The position numbers and the translations under genes are program-made. A stretch of 51,875 nucleotides of DNA from a virus: positions 1-51,875 of IMG/VR virus record IMGVR_UViG_3300042444_000068, one strand, 5' to 3'. Positions 1-8,397 of this stretch are shown piece by piece. Each line of letters opens with the position of its first letter. Within the stretch, counting starts at the first letter, position 1. A model generated the notes under the pieces. It was not told the DNA's origin, did not search any database, and saw nothing but the letters and a program-made list of their open reading frames with translations.

Positions 1-341
1 TAGCCTACACCTGTACCACCTAACAGCAAGAACATAGTCTCACTGAAGCTGTGAATGCTATCAATTGGTAGATAGCAACAGTTGTAGATCCTTGAATTGT
101 TCACTTCAGCTGCTGGCCCAGCAAATTGAAGAGCTCTCATAGAAGGCAATACCTTCTTCTTTCTGATAAACTGTGATGTCTCTACAATTTGGTCTTCTAG
201 TTTTGGATACTTCTTAACCATCATTTGTACATACCTGTCAACAATCTCGTCCCAGGTTTCTCTTCTCTTGAGTTCTGGAACATACTTCGCATACTTACTA
301 AATACCGTCAATTTACTCAACGCATCCAATCCTAAATCCAT
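1..341 (-). CDS. nrdJ: Adenosylcobalamin-dependent ribonucleotide reductase, N-terminal part (cut by window edge)
   Basis: The first 113 residues are present and the rest lies beyond base 1. The class II, B12-dependent enzyme reduces ribonucleotides to deoxyribonucleotides and would supply dNTPs for phage DNA synthesis. Visible signatures are RRETWDEIVDRYV near residue 27, LPSMRALQFAGPA near 65, a paired Cys in YNCCYLP near 90, and LLLGGTGVG at the end of the visible part. This series matches the N-terminus of monomeric RTPR/NrdJ proteins, where the Cys lies in the substrate site. The start is the ATG at 341-339, which follows an A/T-rich stretch. It is the last leftward gene in view, 85 bases after its neighbour. 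A class I large subunit is the alternative but fits less well. Confidence 0.8.
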   Translation of the reverse strand, partial: MDLGLDALSKLTVFSKYAKYVPELKRRETWDEIVDRYVQMMVKKYPKLEDQIVETSQFIRKKKVLPSMRALQFAGPAAEVNNSRIYNCCYLPIDSIHSFSETMFLLLGGTGVG

Positions 342-426
342 AAAATTTTGTCTTTTTAAAGGGTGAAAAATAAAGGGTCGCAAATTTACTTTAATGCCCC
401 TTAAGTTCCAAGAGAAATGGAAAATT

Positions 427-681
427 CTAACTAACTAATTTCCTTATTAATGCACCTAGTTCTTGGTTGTTTGGATTGTCCTTAACCAATCTGGTTATTT
501 CCCTATTCATATACATGATTTTCTCAATGTACAGGGTGGCATCCATCAACTCTTGCTGAAGATGATTCATGTAATTGTCTACATTGTTGTTCTCCAGAGT
601 GGTTCCGTATTTAGCAATACCCACCTCGCTTCTACTGGTGTATTTATCAACTACCTGTTGTACTATTTTGTCTTTCATCAT
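427..681 (-). CDS. Small phage protein, possibly MazG/HHH-like nucleotide hydrolase fold
   Basis: About 84 residues, mostly predicted helix. The segment SEVGIAKYGTTLE followed by an acidic helix (QQELMDATLYIEK) resembles small phage proteins with a KYG motif and an E-x3-D helix, some of which are annotated as MazG-like or dATP/dGTP pyrophosphohydrolase-like. That link is inference; only the pattern is seen. The reading frame is open up to 711, but the Met-Met pair at 681/678 follows an A-rich stretch and shortens the overlap with the upstream gene (which ends at 647) to about 35 bases. It lies next to the ribonucleotide reductase, which would suit a nucleotide-metabolism role. Confidence 0.65.
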   Translation of the reverse strand: MMKDKIVQQVVDKYTSRSEVGIAKYGTTLENNNVDNYMNHLQQELMDATLYIEKIMYMNREITRLVKDNPNNQELGALIRKLVS

Positions 682-883
682 CTTTAACTTTTTTAATGTC
701 AAACGTTGCATTTACATACACTTGTATCTGATCTGACGTATAATGTCTAACATGTCCTCCTTTGCACAGTGCTACGCACCACACATCGTTCTCAAACATT
801 CCACTGTTTGTGACATACAAGGCATATCCATCCTTGTTTCCTTCTACCACCACTGGGATGGGTTTAGAAAATTCAAGCATCAT
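647..883 (-). CDS. Hypothetical protein, 78 aa
   Basis: No family recognised. The first 55 residues look beta-rich (alternating hydrophobics, VVVEGNKDGYALYVTN and VWCVALCKGG), which would suit a small barrel. The C-terminal third is polar and charged. It overlaps the upstream gene by 11 bases and the downstream gene by about 35, so it is probably translated by coupling within the leftward operon. Either of two adjacent Met codons could be the start. Confidence 0.6.
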   Translation of the reverse strand: MMLEFSKPIPVVVEGNKDGYALYVTNSGMFENDVWCVALCKGGHVRHYTSDQIQVYVNATFDIKKVKDDERQNSTTGS

Positions 884-1256
884 GTTCTGTAACTATAATG
901 TTTAACTTATCATGTAATATTTGAAAGGCACATTCAACAGCATTCTTTTCAGCTAGTCTTCTAGAGGGATAAAAGTCAGCACTCTTTGTTTCATCTACAC
1001 TCCATGACCACAGTCCACTGCGACACATAGTGTTGATTATCACACCGTTATCATCAAACACATCAAATAACACTCTAGGATTGACATCAATAAGCTTCAC
1101 CAGCTTATCGTTAGGAATTCCTTGCTCACGCATAAACTCTTTGAAATCCTTAGGAAGCTCTTGATTCTTGAATGATTCAGCCATCTTATCCATAAACCAA
1201 TCCCTCACCACTTCTGTGGCAACAGGATACAAATCTAATAGTTCGTTTGTTGTCAT
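873..1256 (-). CDS. Hypothetical protein, 127 aa
   Basis: Not recognised. The N-terminus is helical (TTNELLDLYPVATEVVRDWF), the middle is charged, and the C-terminal part has conserved-looking aromatics (LWSWSVDE) followed by a helix with AVECAFQILHDKL. It has no membrane segment or signal peptide. Its start overlaps the stop of the preceding gene by 4 bases (ATGA-type coupling), and it overlaps the next gene by 11 bases. This tight tiling supports it as a real gene. Confidence 0.65.
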   Translation of the reverse strand: MTTNELLDLYPVATEVVRDWFMDKMAESFKNQELPKDFKEFMREQGIPNDKLVKLIDVNPRVLFDVFDDNGVIINTMCRSGLWSWSVDETKSADFYPSRRLAEKNAVECAFQILHDKLNIIVTEHDA

Positions 1257-1474
1257 TGTGTTACAGATTTAAGTTCTTCATGTTTTAGTTTCCACCAGTC
1301 ACGCTCAAAGTTGTGCTCTGTTGGTTCATCTCTACCATTGGTCATAGCTTCCTGATATAGAACATCATGCATAAAGCTCACCATCTCGGCAAAGTCTGTC
1401 ACCTTGTCCATATCAAAACGATCTATCATCTTGTTTATCAACTCATGATTGTACATACTCTTTAAGTTTTTCAA
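1253..1474 (-). CDS. Hypothetical protein, 73 aa
   Basis: Small, charged, helical protein with no recognised family. It has many Met, Asp and Glu residues and a Trp-Trp pair near the C-terminus (RDWWKLKHEE). It overlaps the 185-residue gene upstream by 32 bases and the next gene downstream by 4 bases. A later Met (residue 7) would shorten the upstream overlap. Confidence 0.55.
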   Translation of the reverse strand: MKNLKSMYNHELINKMIDRFDMDKVTDFAEMVSFMHDVLYQEAMTNGRDEPTEHNFERDWWKLKHEELKSVTQ

Positions 1475-2000
1475 TGTTTAGAATCTCATTCTCCTCTTGA
1501 AACGCATGCCAAACTTCCTGGTCATCCTCAAACTCTACGCCTAGCTTCTCCTCCCAGAACTTGATAAGATCTTCTGTCCTATTAAAGACACGATACTGCA
1601 GGCTTATTTCATCCTTGTGCAGACCATTTTTCTTAATCTTTATCACCTTAGGAAAGAGTGCTTGAAAGGCAGTAGAAGTCTTAGAATATTTACCTGTTTT
1701 AATAAGATCGAAATCCTTGGCAAATTTAGTATCTAATTGATAAACTATAACAACATATCCTTTCTCATAATCATAATCATCAATCAAACTCTTGGTTCTT
1801 TCATACTCACTGTCTAGAAACTCCCTGAACTTATCTAGGTCTGTAGGTTGAAAGAGCAGATAGATGCAGTTTTCATACTGCACCTCTCTGCTTCCATCCT
1901 TAACATAACCATTGATAAATCCATTATCTTTCAACGCATCTTTGGGAACTTTCAGCGTTGGCACCATAAAAATGCTAGTTATTGTCTTTTTTACTTCCAT
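1443..2000 (-). CDS. Hypothetical protein, 185 aa, downstream of RecE-like nuclease
   Basis: Soluble, mixed alpha/beta protein without signal or membrane segments. The N-terminal half alternates hydrophobic strands with acidic loops (YENCIYLLFQP, KGYVVIVYQLD). The C-terminal part is acidic and helical (EDLIKFWEEKLGVEFEDDQE). It overlaps the end of the RecE-like nuclease gene by 10 bases and is probably co-translated with it, so a recombination or DNA-processing role is possible but unproven. No specific family is recognised. Confidence 0.65.
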   Translation of the reverse strand: MEVKKTITSIFMVPTLKVPKDALKDNGFINGYVKDGSREVQYENCIYLLFQPTDLDKFREFLDSEYERTKSLIDDYDYEKGYVVIVYQLDTKFAKDFDLIKTGKYSKTSTAFQALFPKVIKIKKNGLHKDEISLQYRVFNRTEDLIKFWEEKLGVEFEDDQEVWHAFQEENEILNIEKLKEYVQS

Positions 2001-3046
2001 CCCATAATGTTTACTAACCCGTTACTCAAACTGTTTTCTCTTGAAATGTTCCACACATTGTTCTCAAGAGCCCACTGGAGATCTGCAATGATTGTACGCA
2101 CACCCTTATATTCTCTATTCTTATGGGTGAATCCACTGTATGCTAAGTCTAAGTCATCATACTCCAGTGTATATATCAACGGATTGTAATAGTTGGTAGA
2201 GTCACAAACAATAAACTTTGGAGGCAATATCTGGTACCCAGTCAGTTCCTCATTAGTTTCCCTAAAGTGTGTAGATGCCCAAAAGTAGAGATAGGCCTGA
2301 ATGTACGCTCTACGATATAGATAGTATTCCTCAAGGAAGTTCTCTACGCTCCACGTACATTTAAGGTCATACACTTGGATGGTTTTAGCTTCATGGTCCA
2401 CTATTAACTTGTCCATCATGCTCTTAAACTTCATGTCATCTATTTCATAACCTTCCACTTGGAGCTGATTGTACACAGAATAACGTGCACTACTCACCAG
2501 ATTCACTACATCCTTTGTAACAGGATTGTTACGTAGCTCTTCTACGATCTTCTCAGCATTAGTTACATCTTCTGCTGTCACTACAGTGAGACCTCTAGAT
2601 TTTACTGTACGCATTTCATTGTAATAAATCTCTGCGTCAGATCCTACGAACTTACCAATCACAGCTTCGTATTTAATCTTGAATCCAGACTCTACATATG
2701 CATCCTTTGATATGTCTTCAAAGTTTCTGGTAACATTACCATGATCATCTGTAGCTTCCTTGGTGAATTTATATAAAGCGTTTACAAAAGCTAGCATGAG
2801 CGCTGATGGAGCTTCTACACAAGATGACATATAAAATCTTTCATCGAAAAGCTCTGGCTCTAATAACAATGTTTCTACCACTCTACCTGTTGTAGCTGCT
2901 TGGGTGTCTTTATCCTCTACATCTTCACCCAAAATATACCTACGATAGTATTTCTTTCTATCCATGCTGAATTCCTTCAAACTGGATGAACTGTCGAGCA
3001 TGTTAGCTCTATAGACAGCTTCTGTTTTTGCTGTTCCTGTTATCAT
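1991..3046 (-). CDS. PD-(D/E)XK exonuclease, RecE/YqaJ-like
   Basis: A 351-residue protein with the layout of phage RecE-like or DUF3799-type nucleases. The N-terminal GRVVETLLLEPELFDERFY matches the substrate-clamping region common to this group. The catalytic core is in the C-terminal half: a buried acidic motif MMDKLIVDH near residue 227, then VYDLKC, the E/D-x-K motif, near 240. The helix YRRAYIQAYLYFW follows, as in RecB-type nucleases. Such enzymes degrade one strand of double-stranded DNA ends for recombination or replication. The Sak4-like ATPase and SSB-like protein near 11-13 kb are plausible partners. It overlaps the upstream gene by 4 bases. Confidence 0.8.
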   Translation of the reverse strand: MITGTAKTEAVYRANMLDSSSSLKEFSMDRKKYYRRYILGEDVEDKDTQAATTGRVVETLLLEPELFDERFYMSSCVEAPSALMLAFVNALYKFTKEATDDHGNVTRNFEDISKDAYVESGFKIKYEAVIGKFVGSDAEIYYNEMRTVKSRGLTVVTAEDVTNAEKIVEELRNNPVTKDVVNLVSSARYSVYNQLQVEGYEIDDMKFKSMMDKLIVDHEAKTIQVYDLKCTWSVENFLEEYYLYRRAYIQAYLYFWASTHFRETNEELTGYQILPPKFIVCDSTNYYNPLIYTLEYDDLDLAYSGFTHKNREYKGVRTIIADLQWALENNVWNISRENSLSNGLVNIMGWK

Positions 3047-3294
3047 TTCTGTGTCTGTTTAAATGCTTCAATAATTGGGTTGTACATAGCTCTCACTTCC
3101 TTAGGAACACGAGCAAAGAACCATCTCACTTCTGGTGCATATTCATTACCTCTAGGATCTACACCCTGAGGGTCAATAAGCCAAAAGTAATGGCGTTCTC
3201 CATCAGACTCAATATAGCCCTCGTGCCACACCTCTACAAAGGAGTGCTCTTTGTTAATCACTATTTGATTAACCTCTTCATTTTGCTTTTCCAT
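3043..3294 (-). CDS. Hypothetical protein, 83 aa, between HNH and RecE-like genes
   Basis: A longer frame is open to 3486, but that extension runs antiparallel to nothing else and lies entirely over the HNH gene, so the Met at 3294 (or 3303) is chosen; it leaves only a 17-26 base overlap. The protein is polar, with conserved-looking HYFWLIDPQG and VRWFFARVPKEVRAMYNP. No family recognised. Four-base overlap with the nuclease gene suggests co-translation. Confidence 0.6.
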   Translation of the reverse strand: MEKQNEEVNQIVINKEHSFVEVWHEGYIESDGERHYFWLIDPQGVDPRGNEYAPEVRWFFARVPKEVRAMYNPIIEAFKQTQK

Positions 3295-3682
3295 TCTTTT
3301 CATTTTGGGTTTTAACATTATGGCATGATTCACATAACACCTGCAGATGTTCCTTCTCACAGAACAAGCGCTCCACAAATCCTGGGAGGTCTTGTGCACA
3401 ATTAAGGCTTCCTGCTGGGCAAATATGATCCACGTTAATTTTCTTTTCCTGAAACCATTTATTACAGCTGTTGCACAAATATTCATATTTCTGCCTCTTA
3501 TTAGGACCTTTATAGGGCCTACGGGCTTCCATTTTGCATTCTGTTATAGGTTTCCAAAACCTGCTTTTCTGTCTGAGACCACTACGAATAAAGGACCAAA
3601 AGGCGCTTTCTGTCATAGTGCCAGCATTTCTAGGCCTAGCAACCTTTGGTTTGCTGGACCCACGTTTCTTCTTGATTGTCAT
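3278..3682 (-). CDS. HNH endonuclease family protein
   Basis: About 134 residues. The basic N-terminus is followed by a zinc-binding HNH core: CNSC, then VDHICPAG with the catalytic-type His, then DLPGFVERLFCE, and LCESCHNVKT holding the second Cys pair and final His. HNH proteins nick or cleave DNA; next to phage packaging and replication genes they often act in processing. The frame is open to 3736, but that would put the start inside a strong terminator hairpin (3696-3733), so the ATG at 3682 is preferred. It lies just below the rIIB-like gene. Confidence 0.8.
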   Translation of the reverse strand: MTIKKKRGSSKPKVARPRNAGTMTESAFWSFIRSGLRQKSRFWKPITECKMEARRPYKGPNKRQKYEYLCNSCNKWFQEKKINVDHICPAGSLNCAQDLPGFVERLFCEKEHLQVLCESCHNVKTQNEKNGKAK

Positions 3683-3695
3683 ATAGTTATAATAA

Positions 3696-3733
3696 GAGAG
3701 TGTCACAAATCTATGAAAAAATGTGACACTCTC
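3696..3733 (-). terminator. Hairpin terminator after rIIB-like gene
   Basis: Perfect 12-base inverted repeat GAGAGTGTCACA / TGTGACACTCTC with a 14-base T-rich loop, placed just past the stop of the leftward rIIB-like gene and before the HNH gene. The bases after the stem on the minus strand are T/A-rich (TTATTATAA) rather than a pure T run, so it could also be a stability hairpin. Confidence 0.65.
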
Positions 3734-3741
3734 CAAATATA

Positions 3742-5310
3742 TTAATCAAGAGGGACGATGCGCTTGCTTATCTCATTCTTCATTTCATCCAAAGAAGCTA
3801 CAATGTTCTCTATTTCTCTTGTAGAGATGTGAGGCATGTTGAATTCATGCTTCTTACTCTCTGCTACGAAACCATCTTTTGCTTTCTCTGTTAGATCTTC
3901 AAGCTCACGAATAGCATAGCTGTCATCCAGCTGTAATGTGTCAAAGTCTAAATCATGGAGAATGGTAGTAGCTTCATCACGAGGAACAGTCATGATTGGG
4001 AGATATTCCCAGCATCTGCCCTTTGATTCGCCAATACCCACCACCTTCATAGGATTAATAAGAACCAATACAGATTGGTCACCACATCCTACATAATGAA
4101 TCTCATCAGAGGTGAAATGAAGACCTTCTGCACCACAATCGTCTGTATTCCAACGACATGCTTTAGGGTCCATATTTACAGCTCTACCTACACGGATGTC
4201 AAAAGTTTGTGTATGTGCATCTGTGAAACGATTCTCTGCTCTATTAGGAAGATCAAGATAGAGGTCTTTTAAGTTACCTAGGTTTTCACCATATTGCTCT
4301 TCACAATGTTTGTACACTGTACCAGTCCCATCACATTCTGGACACTCACAACTGTCTTCACCATCTTCATCATAATCATCACAAGGAATAGTTCCTGAAC
4401 CATCACAATATGTACATGTCTCTAGTTCTTCAAACATAGATTTGTTTATCATTTCGTATTGACCATCTTTCAAGAACACCAAATAGTCAGATGGGTTCTT
4501 CTTCCATACAGCTTTCACCTTATTGTATGCATTAGATACAAACTGAACTAGTTCTGTAGATCCATGAAGTGTCACTACGTTCCTGAGTGCAGCAAAGAAT
4601 CCCTGCTTGGTGATTTTAAAGCTATTCTTCTTGAGGAAGTTGTATAGCTTGTCTGCCACTTCAGCTCTAGGATTCAAGCAACACCACATAAAGAAGCGCT
4701 TGAGAGATTGGAACTCATCATCATTAGCCAGAGCATAGCTATTAAAGCCATTTCTGTTTGCTATCACGAGGAACTCTTCAACCAATAGCTGTGGTAATGA
4801 GCGGTTGATGCCTACAATATACACAGAATCTCCTTCCATACGGAAGTCATCAAGCTGTGCAAGTTTTTCAATTCCTTGTCTAATGGCTCTAGCTCTAGCC
4901 ACCTCTGCTTCATTTCTCTTTCTTTCAGCCACTACCTCCTGACAAGCAACAAGATTGAGGAGTTGTTCCTCTGTGGTTGCTTTACGAGCGTATTGAAAGT
5001 CATCGTTAGTAGCACCGGGCTTACTGATGATAGAACCATCATTCAGAACAATAGTGAGCATGTCATTTACCAGCTTTATGCTTTTGTAGGGCTTTAGGTC
5101 AAGTGTGCTGTGTGTACTACTTGATGTGAATGTAGGCTGAGAAGGTGATTCCCAAAATGGGGGCATGGTAAAGTTCGTAACCACGGGAGCTGGGGGATTC
5201 TGCATCCTTTCTAGCTGTCTTTGTAATTCTTTCATCTTAATCTCATGCTTAAGATCTTCGATCTCTTGTTCTTTTCTGGATTTGAACCAGTTTAAACTGA
5301 AAATACTCAT
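3742..5310 (-). CDS. rIIB: rIIB-like protein with inserted DnaJ-type zinc motif
   Basis: 522 residues. A charged coiled N-terminus (residues 8-40) is followed by IKLVNDMLTIVLNDGSIIS and a helix, as at the start of T4 rIIB-like proteins. Residues about 205-250 (FMWCCLNPRAEVADKLYNFL, then KITKQGFFAALRNVV) match the C-terminal rIIB region. After that comes an acidic insert with four CxxC(x)G-type pairs (CTYCDGSG through CPECDGTG) near residues 298-330, a zinc-binding pattern known from DnaJ. rIIA/rIIB-like pairs are common in crAss-like phages; their role outside T4 superinfection control is uncertain. It is preceded by AAAGCA-CAT-ATG and separated from rIIA by a hairpin. Confidence 0.75.
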   Translation of the reverse strand: MSIFSLNWFKSRKEQEIEDLKHEIKMKELQRQLERMQNPPAPVVTNFTMPPFWESPSQPTFTSSSTHSTLDLKPYKSIKLVNDMLTIVLNDGSIISKPGATNDDFQYARKATTEEQLLNLVACQEVVAERKRNEAEVARARAIRQGIEKLAQLDDFRMEGDSVYIVGINRSLPQLLVEEFLVIANRNGFNSYALANDDEFQSLKRFFMWCCLNPRAEVADKLYNFLKKNSFKITKQGFFAALRNVVTLHGSTELVQFVSNAYNKVKAVWKKNPSDYLVFLKDGQYEMINKSMFEELETCTYCDGSGTIPCDDYDEDGEDSCECPECDGTGTVYKHCEEQYGENLGNLKDLYLDLPNRAENRFTDAHTQTFDIRVGRAVNMDPKACRWNTDDCGAEGLHFTSDEIHYVGCGDQSVLVLINPMKVVGIGESKGRCWEYLPIMTVPRDEATTILHDLDFDTLQLDDSYAIRELEDLTEKAKDGFVAESKKHEFNMPHISTREIENIVASLDEMKNEISKRIVPLD

Positions 5311-5336
5311 ATGTGCTTTGTTTTAATGTGTTTTAA
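5311..5336. promoter_or_regulatory. Start region of rIIB-like gene
   Basis: CAAAGCACAT directly before the ATG is the AAAGCA start motif shared with at least six other genes in the window. It replaces a Shine-Dalgarno site. Confidence 0.5.
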
Positions 5337-5360
5337 AAGAAGGGGATTTCTCCCCTTCTT
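5337..5360 (-). terminator. Hairpin between rIIA-like and rIIB-like genes
   Basis: Perfect 10-base stem AAGAAGGGGA / TCCCCTTCTT with a GAAA loop on the minus strand, three bases after the rIIA-like stop codon. Only four T residues follow, so termination may be partial and let some transcripts reach the rIIB-like gene. Confidence 0.65.
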
Positions 5361-5362
5361 GT

Positions 5363-7687
5363 TTAATCTTGTTGTACTAATTCCTCAACAGTTTCCGTTG
5401 TTAGCGTTTCCTCCAAAGGGAGGTCTTCATTGAAACGTATTTTGTAGTTCTTCCAATCTACTCTATGCTTGTGATATTTTAGTAAATCTACAAGAGCTTG
5501 AATCATAACTTTCCTTGATGTACCCTCATAAGAAGGAATCTTATCTAGTAGAGTGTTTATAAATTGGAACTTCTCACAGATGTTTATTACAGCTTTACAG
5601 TCAGAATAGATTGTTTGATCAAATGCACCAATCTCTTTAGCTTGATCAATGATGGCGTTTCTTACATCATCATCCATATTCTTAAAATACTTTCGTCTGT
5701 ATTCACCCATTGCATCAATCTTATTCTGAAGATCTGTAGAGATAGATCGCAACGCTGATGAATTATTAAATATGCTTCTTTGTTCATCATAGAACTTATC
5801 AATCAGAGATGCTGTTGCTATACGTTCAAATGGTTTATTCTTTCCTTCCATAAATTTACTAAAAGGTATTAAGTTATGTAATTCTACTTTTTCTACAAGC
5901 TTGAGTTCACGTTCGCTAAGAATAGCTAGTTCCACATTCATTCCACGTGTTGCCTTGAACCATTTATCCATTTTCTCCATGTCTTCCTGCTTACCGTACA
6001 CAAGGATGAACTTGTTCTGATGGAACTTGGCCATATCATAGGTGGTACTCACCCACTTACAGTCTTTTCCATCTACCCAGCGCTCTAGTTCTGTAGCTTG
6101 TTTACATATCATTTCACCTTTTAGCTTAATCCTACGAGGACCTGTAGCAACACCTGTGCCCTTGATTTGACCAGTGCTAATACGCTGCTTCTTTCTGCTA
6201 TCAATAAAATCCTGAGGAACCTCCATTGTGTCAATGTTTACAAAGTTATCTGCATAACTCTTGACGATGGTTTTAAACTCCTCGATTCTTTGTTTCCACT
6301 CACTTTTAGGATGTTGACTGAGCTGTAATATGGTGTAATAATTATCATAATCACTACGACCAAATTTAGGACGGAAAGGAAAATCCTTAACCTTCCTAAC
6401 AATCAAAGCATCTGTATATGCATCAGGTTGTAAGCTCTTGATATAGTCTTTCTTCAAACCAGGAACCTTATCTCCATAATACACATACACAGTGTGAGGA
6501 AGCTTCTTGATAGATGTAGTTTGATAGTAGCGCTTGGTGTCTCTCATGGTTTTGCTGTTCACATAGAACTTAGCGTCATACTCTCCAAGGATATAATCCT
6601 GAATCTTAACTAGACGTTCCATGCTTAGCAAGTTGATTCCCTTGAGTTTAGGCGCAGCTATTGCCACTGTAGCAAACTTAGACAAAGGATGTACATCCCA
6701 ATTAGATTTACCCACCTTCAAATAGCGACTGTCTGTATTGAAATAGTCAATCACCTTCTTCAAGTCTGTAGTTTCCTTTACTGTCTCATTGTATTTCTCA
6801 ATGAAATAGTTAGATGCATCTCTCAACTTGTTGAGAATTACTGCCTTAGCCTCTTGTGTATATCTGATGGATTCCCTGTTTGGTGTAGGAAATATACCAT
6901 CGGTCAAACTAAATCTAAGAGCCACTGGAAGACGGAGCGTATCAATGCCCAGTTTATCAAAGTCAATAGGATAATAGACATTATCCAGACACAGATGCAT
7001 ATAATTATTACTAGCAAGTTCCGAAAATTGGAAGAATTCATGTCGTGTAATTACAAAGTTATTACTAATACCATCTACATCAAAGTAGACACTTTCAAAA
7101 TAAGCCAGCTGCTCTCTAATCTTGTTCTCAAAACTGTGCCTATCATAATATTTGATAGGTACAATCACCTTGACACCATTAGGCTGATCTGTAGGTGTTT
7201 CATATAGGAGGTCAATAGTGTTGACATCCTCACCCTCGTACATCATATATTTGCGTTCTGTTCCATCCTTACGACAGACAAAATAGAAGCTTGATGAATA
7301 CGCTAGCGGAGCTTTGAATCCTAGCCCCATCATGCCTAGTTCTGTAGTGCTGTTACGCTTTGTACTCTTACCATATTTACTGATGATATTCTTTACGTCA
7401 TCAGCATCAAGACCAATACCAAAATCCTCCACAGAGAACTCATAGTTGCTTTCTTTATTCCTGCACAGAGCAACAACAATGGGTTTATCAATCCCAGCTC
7501 TGCGGTGTGAGTCTAATGCATTTGATGCACACTCACGGATAGTAGAACCAATAGCGTCTGAATACAAATTTTTACTCAACATTTGCATCAACACCTGTGC
7601 TGATTCTAAGTCAAGGGACATACCTATAGACTCTTGCGACTCACCCTCCTGGTGAATCATTGCTTCTTTTTGTTTTTCTAAGATCAT
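5363..7687 (-). CDS. rIIA: rIIA-like GHKL ATPase
   Basis: 774 residues with an N-terminal GHKL (Hsp90/MutL-type) ATP-binding fold: IRECASNALDSHRR near residue 50 (N-box with the Mg-binding Asn), VEDFGIGLDADDV near 90 (DxGxG G1 box), and ELGMMGLGFKAPLAYSSSF near 117 (G2 box). The rest is a long mixed region with a charged helical C-terminus. This matches T4 rIIA-like proteins. They act with rIIB at the membrane or nucleoid in T4; in crAss-like phages the role is not established. The gene overlaps the upstream stop by 4 bases and ends at a hairpin. Confidence 0.8.
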   Translation of the reverse strand: MILEKQKEAMIHQEGESQESIGMSLDLESAQVLMQMLSKNLYSDAIGSTIRECASNALDSHRRAGIDKPIVVALCRNKESNYEFSVEDFGIGLDADDVKNIISKYGKSTKRNSTTELGMMGLGFKAPLAYSSSFYFVCRKDGTERKYMMYEGEDVNTIDLLYETPTDQPNGVKVIVPIKYYDRHSFENKIREQLAYFESVYFDVDGISNNFVITRHEFFQFSELASNNYMHLCLDNVYYPIDFDKLGIDTLRLPVALRFSLTDGIFPTPNRESIRYTQEAKAVILNKLRDASNYFIEKYNETVKETTDLKKVIDYFNTDSRYLKVGKSNWDVHPLSKFATVAIAAPKLKGINLLSMERLVKIQDYILGEYDAKFYVNSKTMRDTKRYYQTTSIKKLPHTVYVYYGDKVPGLKKDYIKSLQPDAYTDALIVRKVKDFPFRPKFGRSDYDNYYTILQLSQHPKSEWKQRIEEFKTIVKSYADNFVNIDTMEVPQDFIDSRKKQRISTGQIKGTGVATGPRRIKLKGEMICKQATELERWVDGKDCKWVSTTYDMAKFHQNKFILVYGKQEDMEKMDKWFKATRGMNVELAILSERELKLVEKVELHNLIPFSKFMEGKNKPFERIATASLIDKFYDEQRSIFNNSSALRSISTDLQNKIDAMGEYRRKYFKNMDDDVRNAIIDQAKEIGAFDQTIYSDCKAVINICEKFQFINTLLDKIPSYEGTSRKVMIQALVDLLKYHKHRVDWKNYKIRFNEDLPLEETLTTETVEELVQQD

Positions 7688-8073
7688 TTCTGTAAGAATT
7701 TAATTCTGATTAGTGCTTCTTTTGATTTGTTGTATTTTTCTATGTTTTCTGGATTTGTAAATAGCTCGTCTGGATTAGCTGGCTTTAGTATTCTGTTTTC
7801 GTAGTAGCTGTTCAGATAGCTCTTATAGAAACATTTGGAAGTGAATCCGTGTTTTTTAAACTTTTCAACCCTCCAACCAGTTTCATTTCCTGCTTCATAT
7901 TGTTCAAATTCCTTTAACGAATCTCCAGGACTTGATAGGCTATAATATTGCAAGGAGCATTTATCTCTACCCTGTCCACAATACCATCCATAATCTAAGC
8001 TATTGCCCCAAGCAATAACAATAAAGTCACCTATTTCTAAGTTAAGGTGTTTACCAATTTTTAATGTGCTCAT
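7684..8073 (-). CDS. Hypothetical protein, 129 aa
   Basis: Aromatic-rich soluble protein (many Tyr, Trp and Phe), with a beta-like N-terminus (LEIGDFIVIAWGN) and the string DYGWYCGQGRDKCSLQYYSL. The C-terminal 40 residues are basic and helical. No family recognised. Start and stop each touch or overlap neighbours by 1-4 bases, so it belongs to the rIIA operon. Confidence 0.65.
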   Translation of the reverse strand: MSTLKIGKHLNLEIGDFIVIAWGNSLDYGWYCGQGRDKCSLQYYSLSSPGDSLKEFEQYEAGNETGWRVEKFKKHGFTSKCFYKSYLNSYYENRILKPANPDELFTNPENIEKYNKSKEALIRIKFLQK

Positions 8074-8387
8074 TAGTCTTCTCTTTTAATTAACCAAATG
8101 TTTCTGTAATTGAGATCTATAAACTTCTCAACAGTGTAATTGTCTGACGCATTGTATTCTTTTCTAGTATATGTGTTTGTTCTACCATTCCACGTATGAG
8201 TGTAAGTTGTCTCTTTAATAGCCACTTTACATTTCACTGATTTGTAAAAGGTTTTACCCTGAGTCCCATACGTTGGTTGCACTTTCTTTGGTTCTACGGG
8301 TCTAATCACTTTAGCCCTGGCAATAGTTCCCTGTATAGAGTAGAGGAACTCATCCCCTATCTGTAATTGCGTTACATCAATTTCCAT
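8073..8387 (-). CDS. Hypothetical protein, 104 aa, small beta-barrel-like
   Basis: Alternating hydrophobic residues throughout (QIGDEFLYSIQGTIARAKVIR, KSVKCKVAIKETTYTHTW) suggest an SH3- or OB-like barrel; this is a pattern reading, not a family match. The stop overlaps the next start by one base (TAATG type). It lies directly below the UDG-fold gene with a 10-base gap. Confidence 0.6.
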   Translation of the reverse strand: MEIDVTQLQIGDEFLYSIQGTIARAKVIRPVEPKKVQPTYGTQGKTFYKSVKCKVAIKETTYTHTWNGRTNTYTRKEYNASDNYTVEKFIDLNYRNIWLIKRED

Positions 8388-8397
8388 AAATGTTGGT

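Noticed and set aside
3043-3486. Longer start for the 83-aa gene
   Set aside because: The extension lies inside the HNH gene and has a frame-shifted composition; the start at 3294 is enough.
3278-3736. Longer start for the HNH gene
   Set aside because: It would begin inside a 12-base-stem terminator hairpin.
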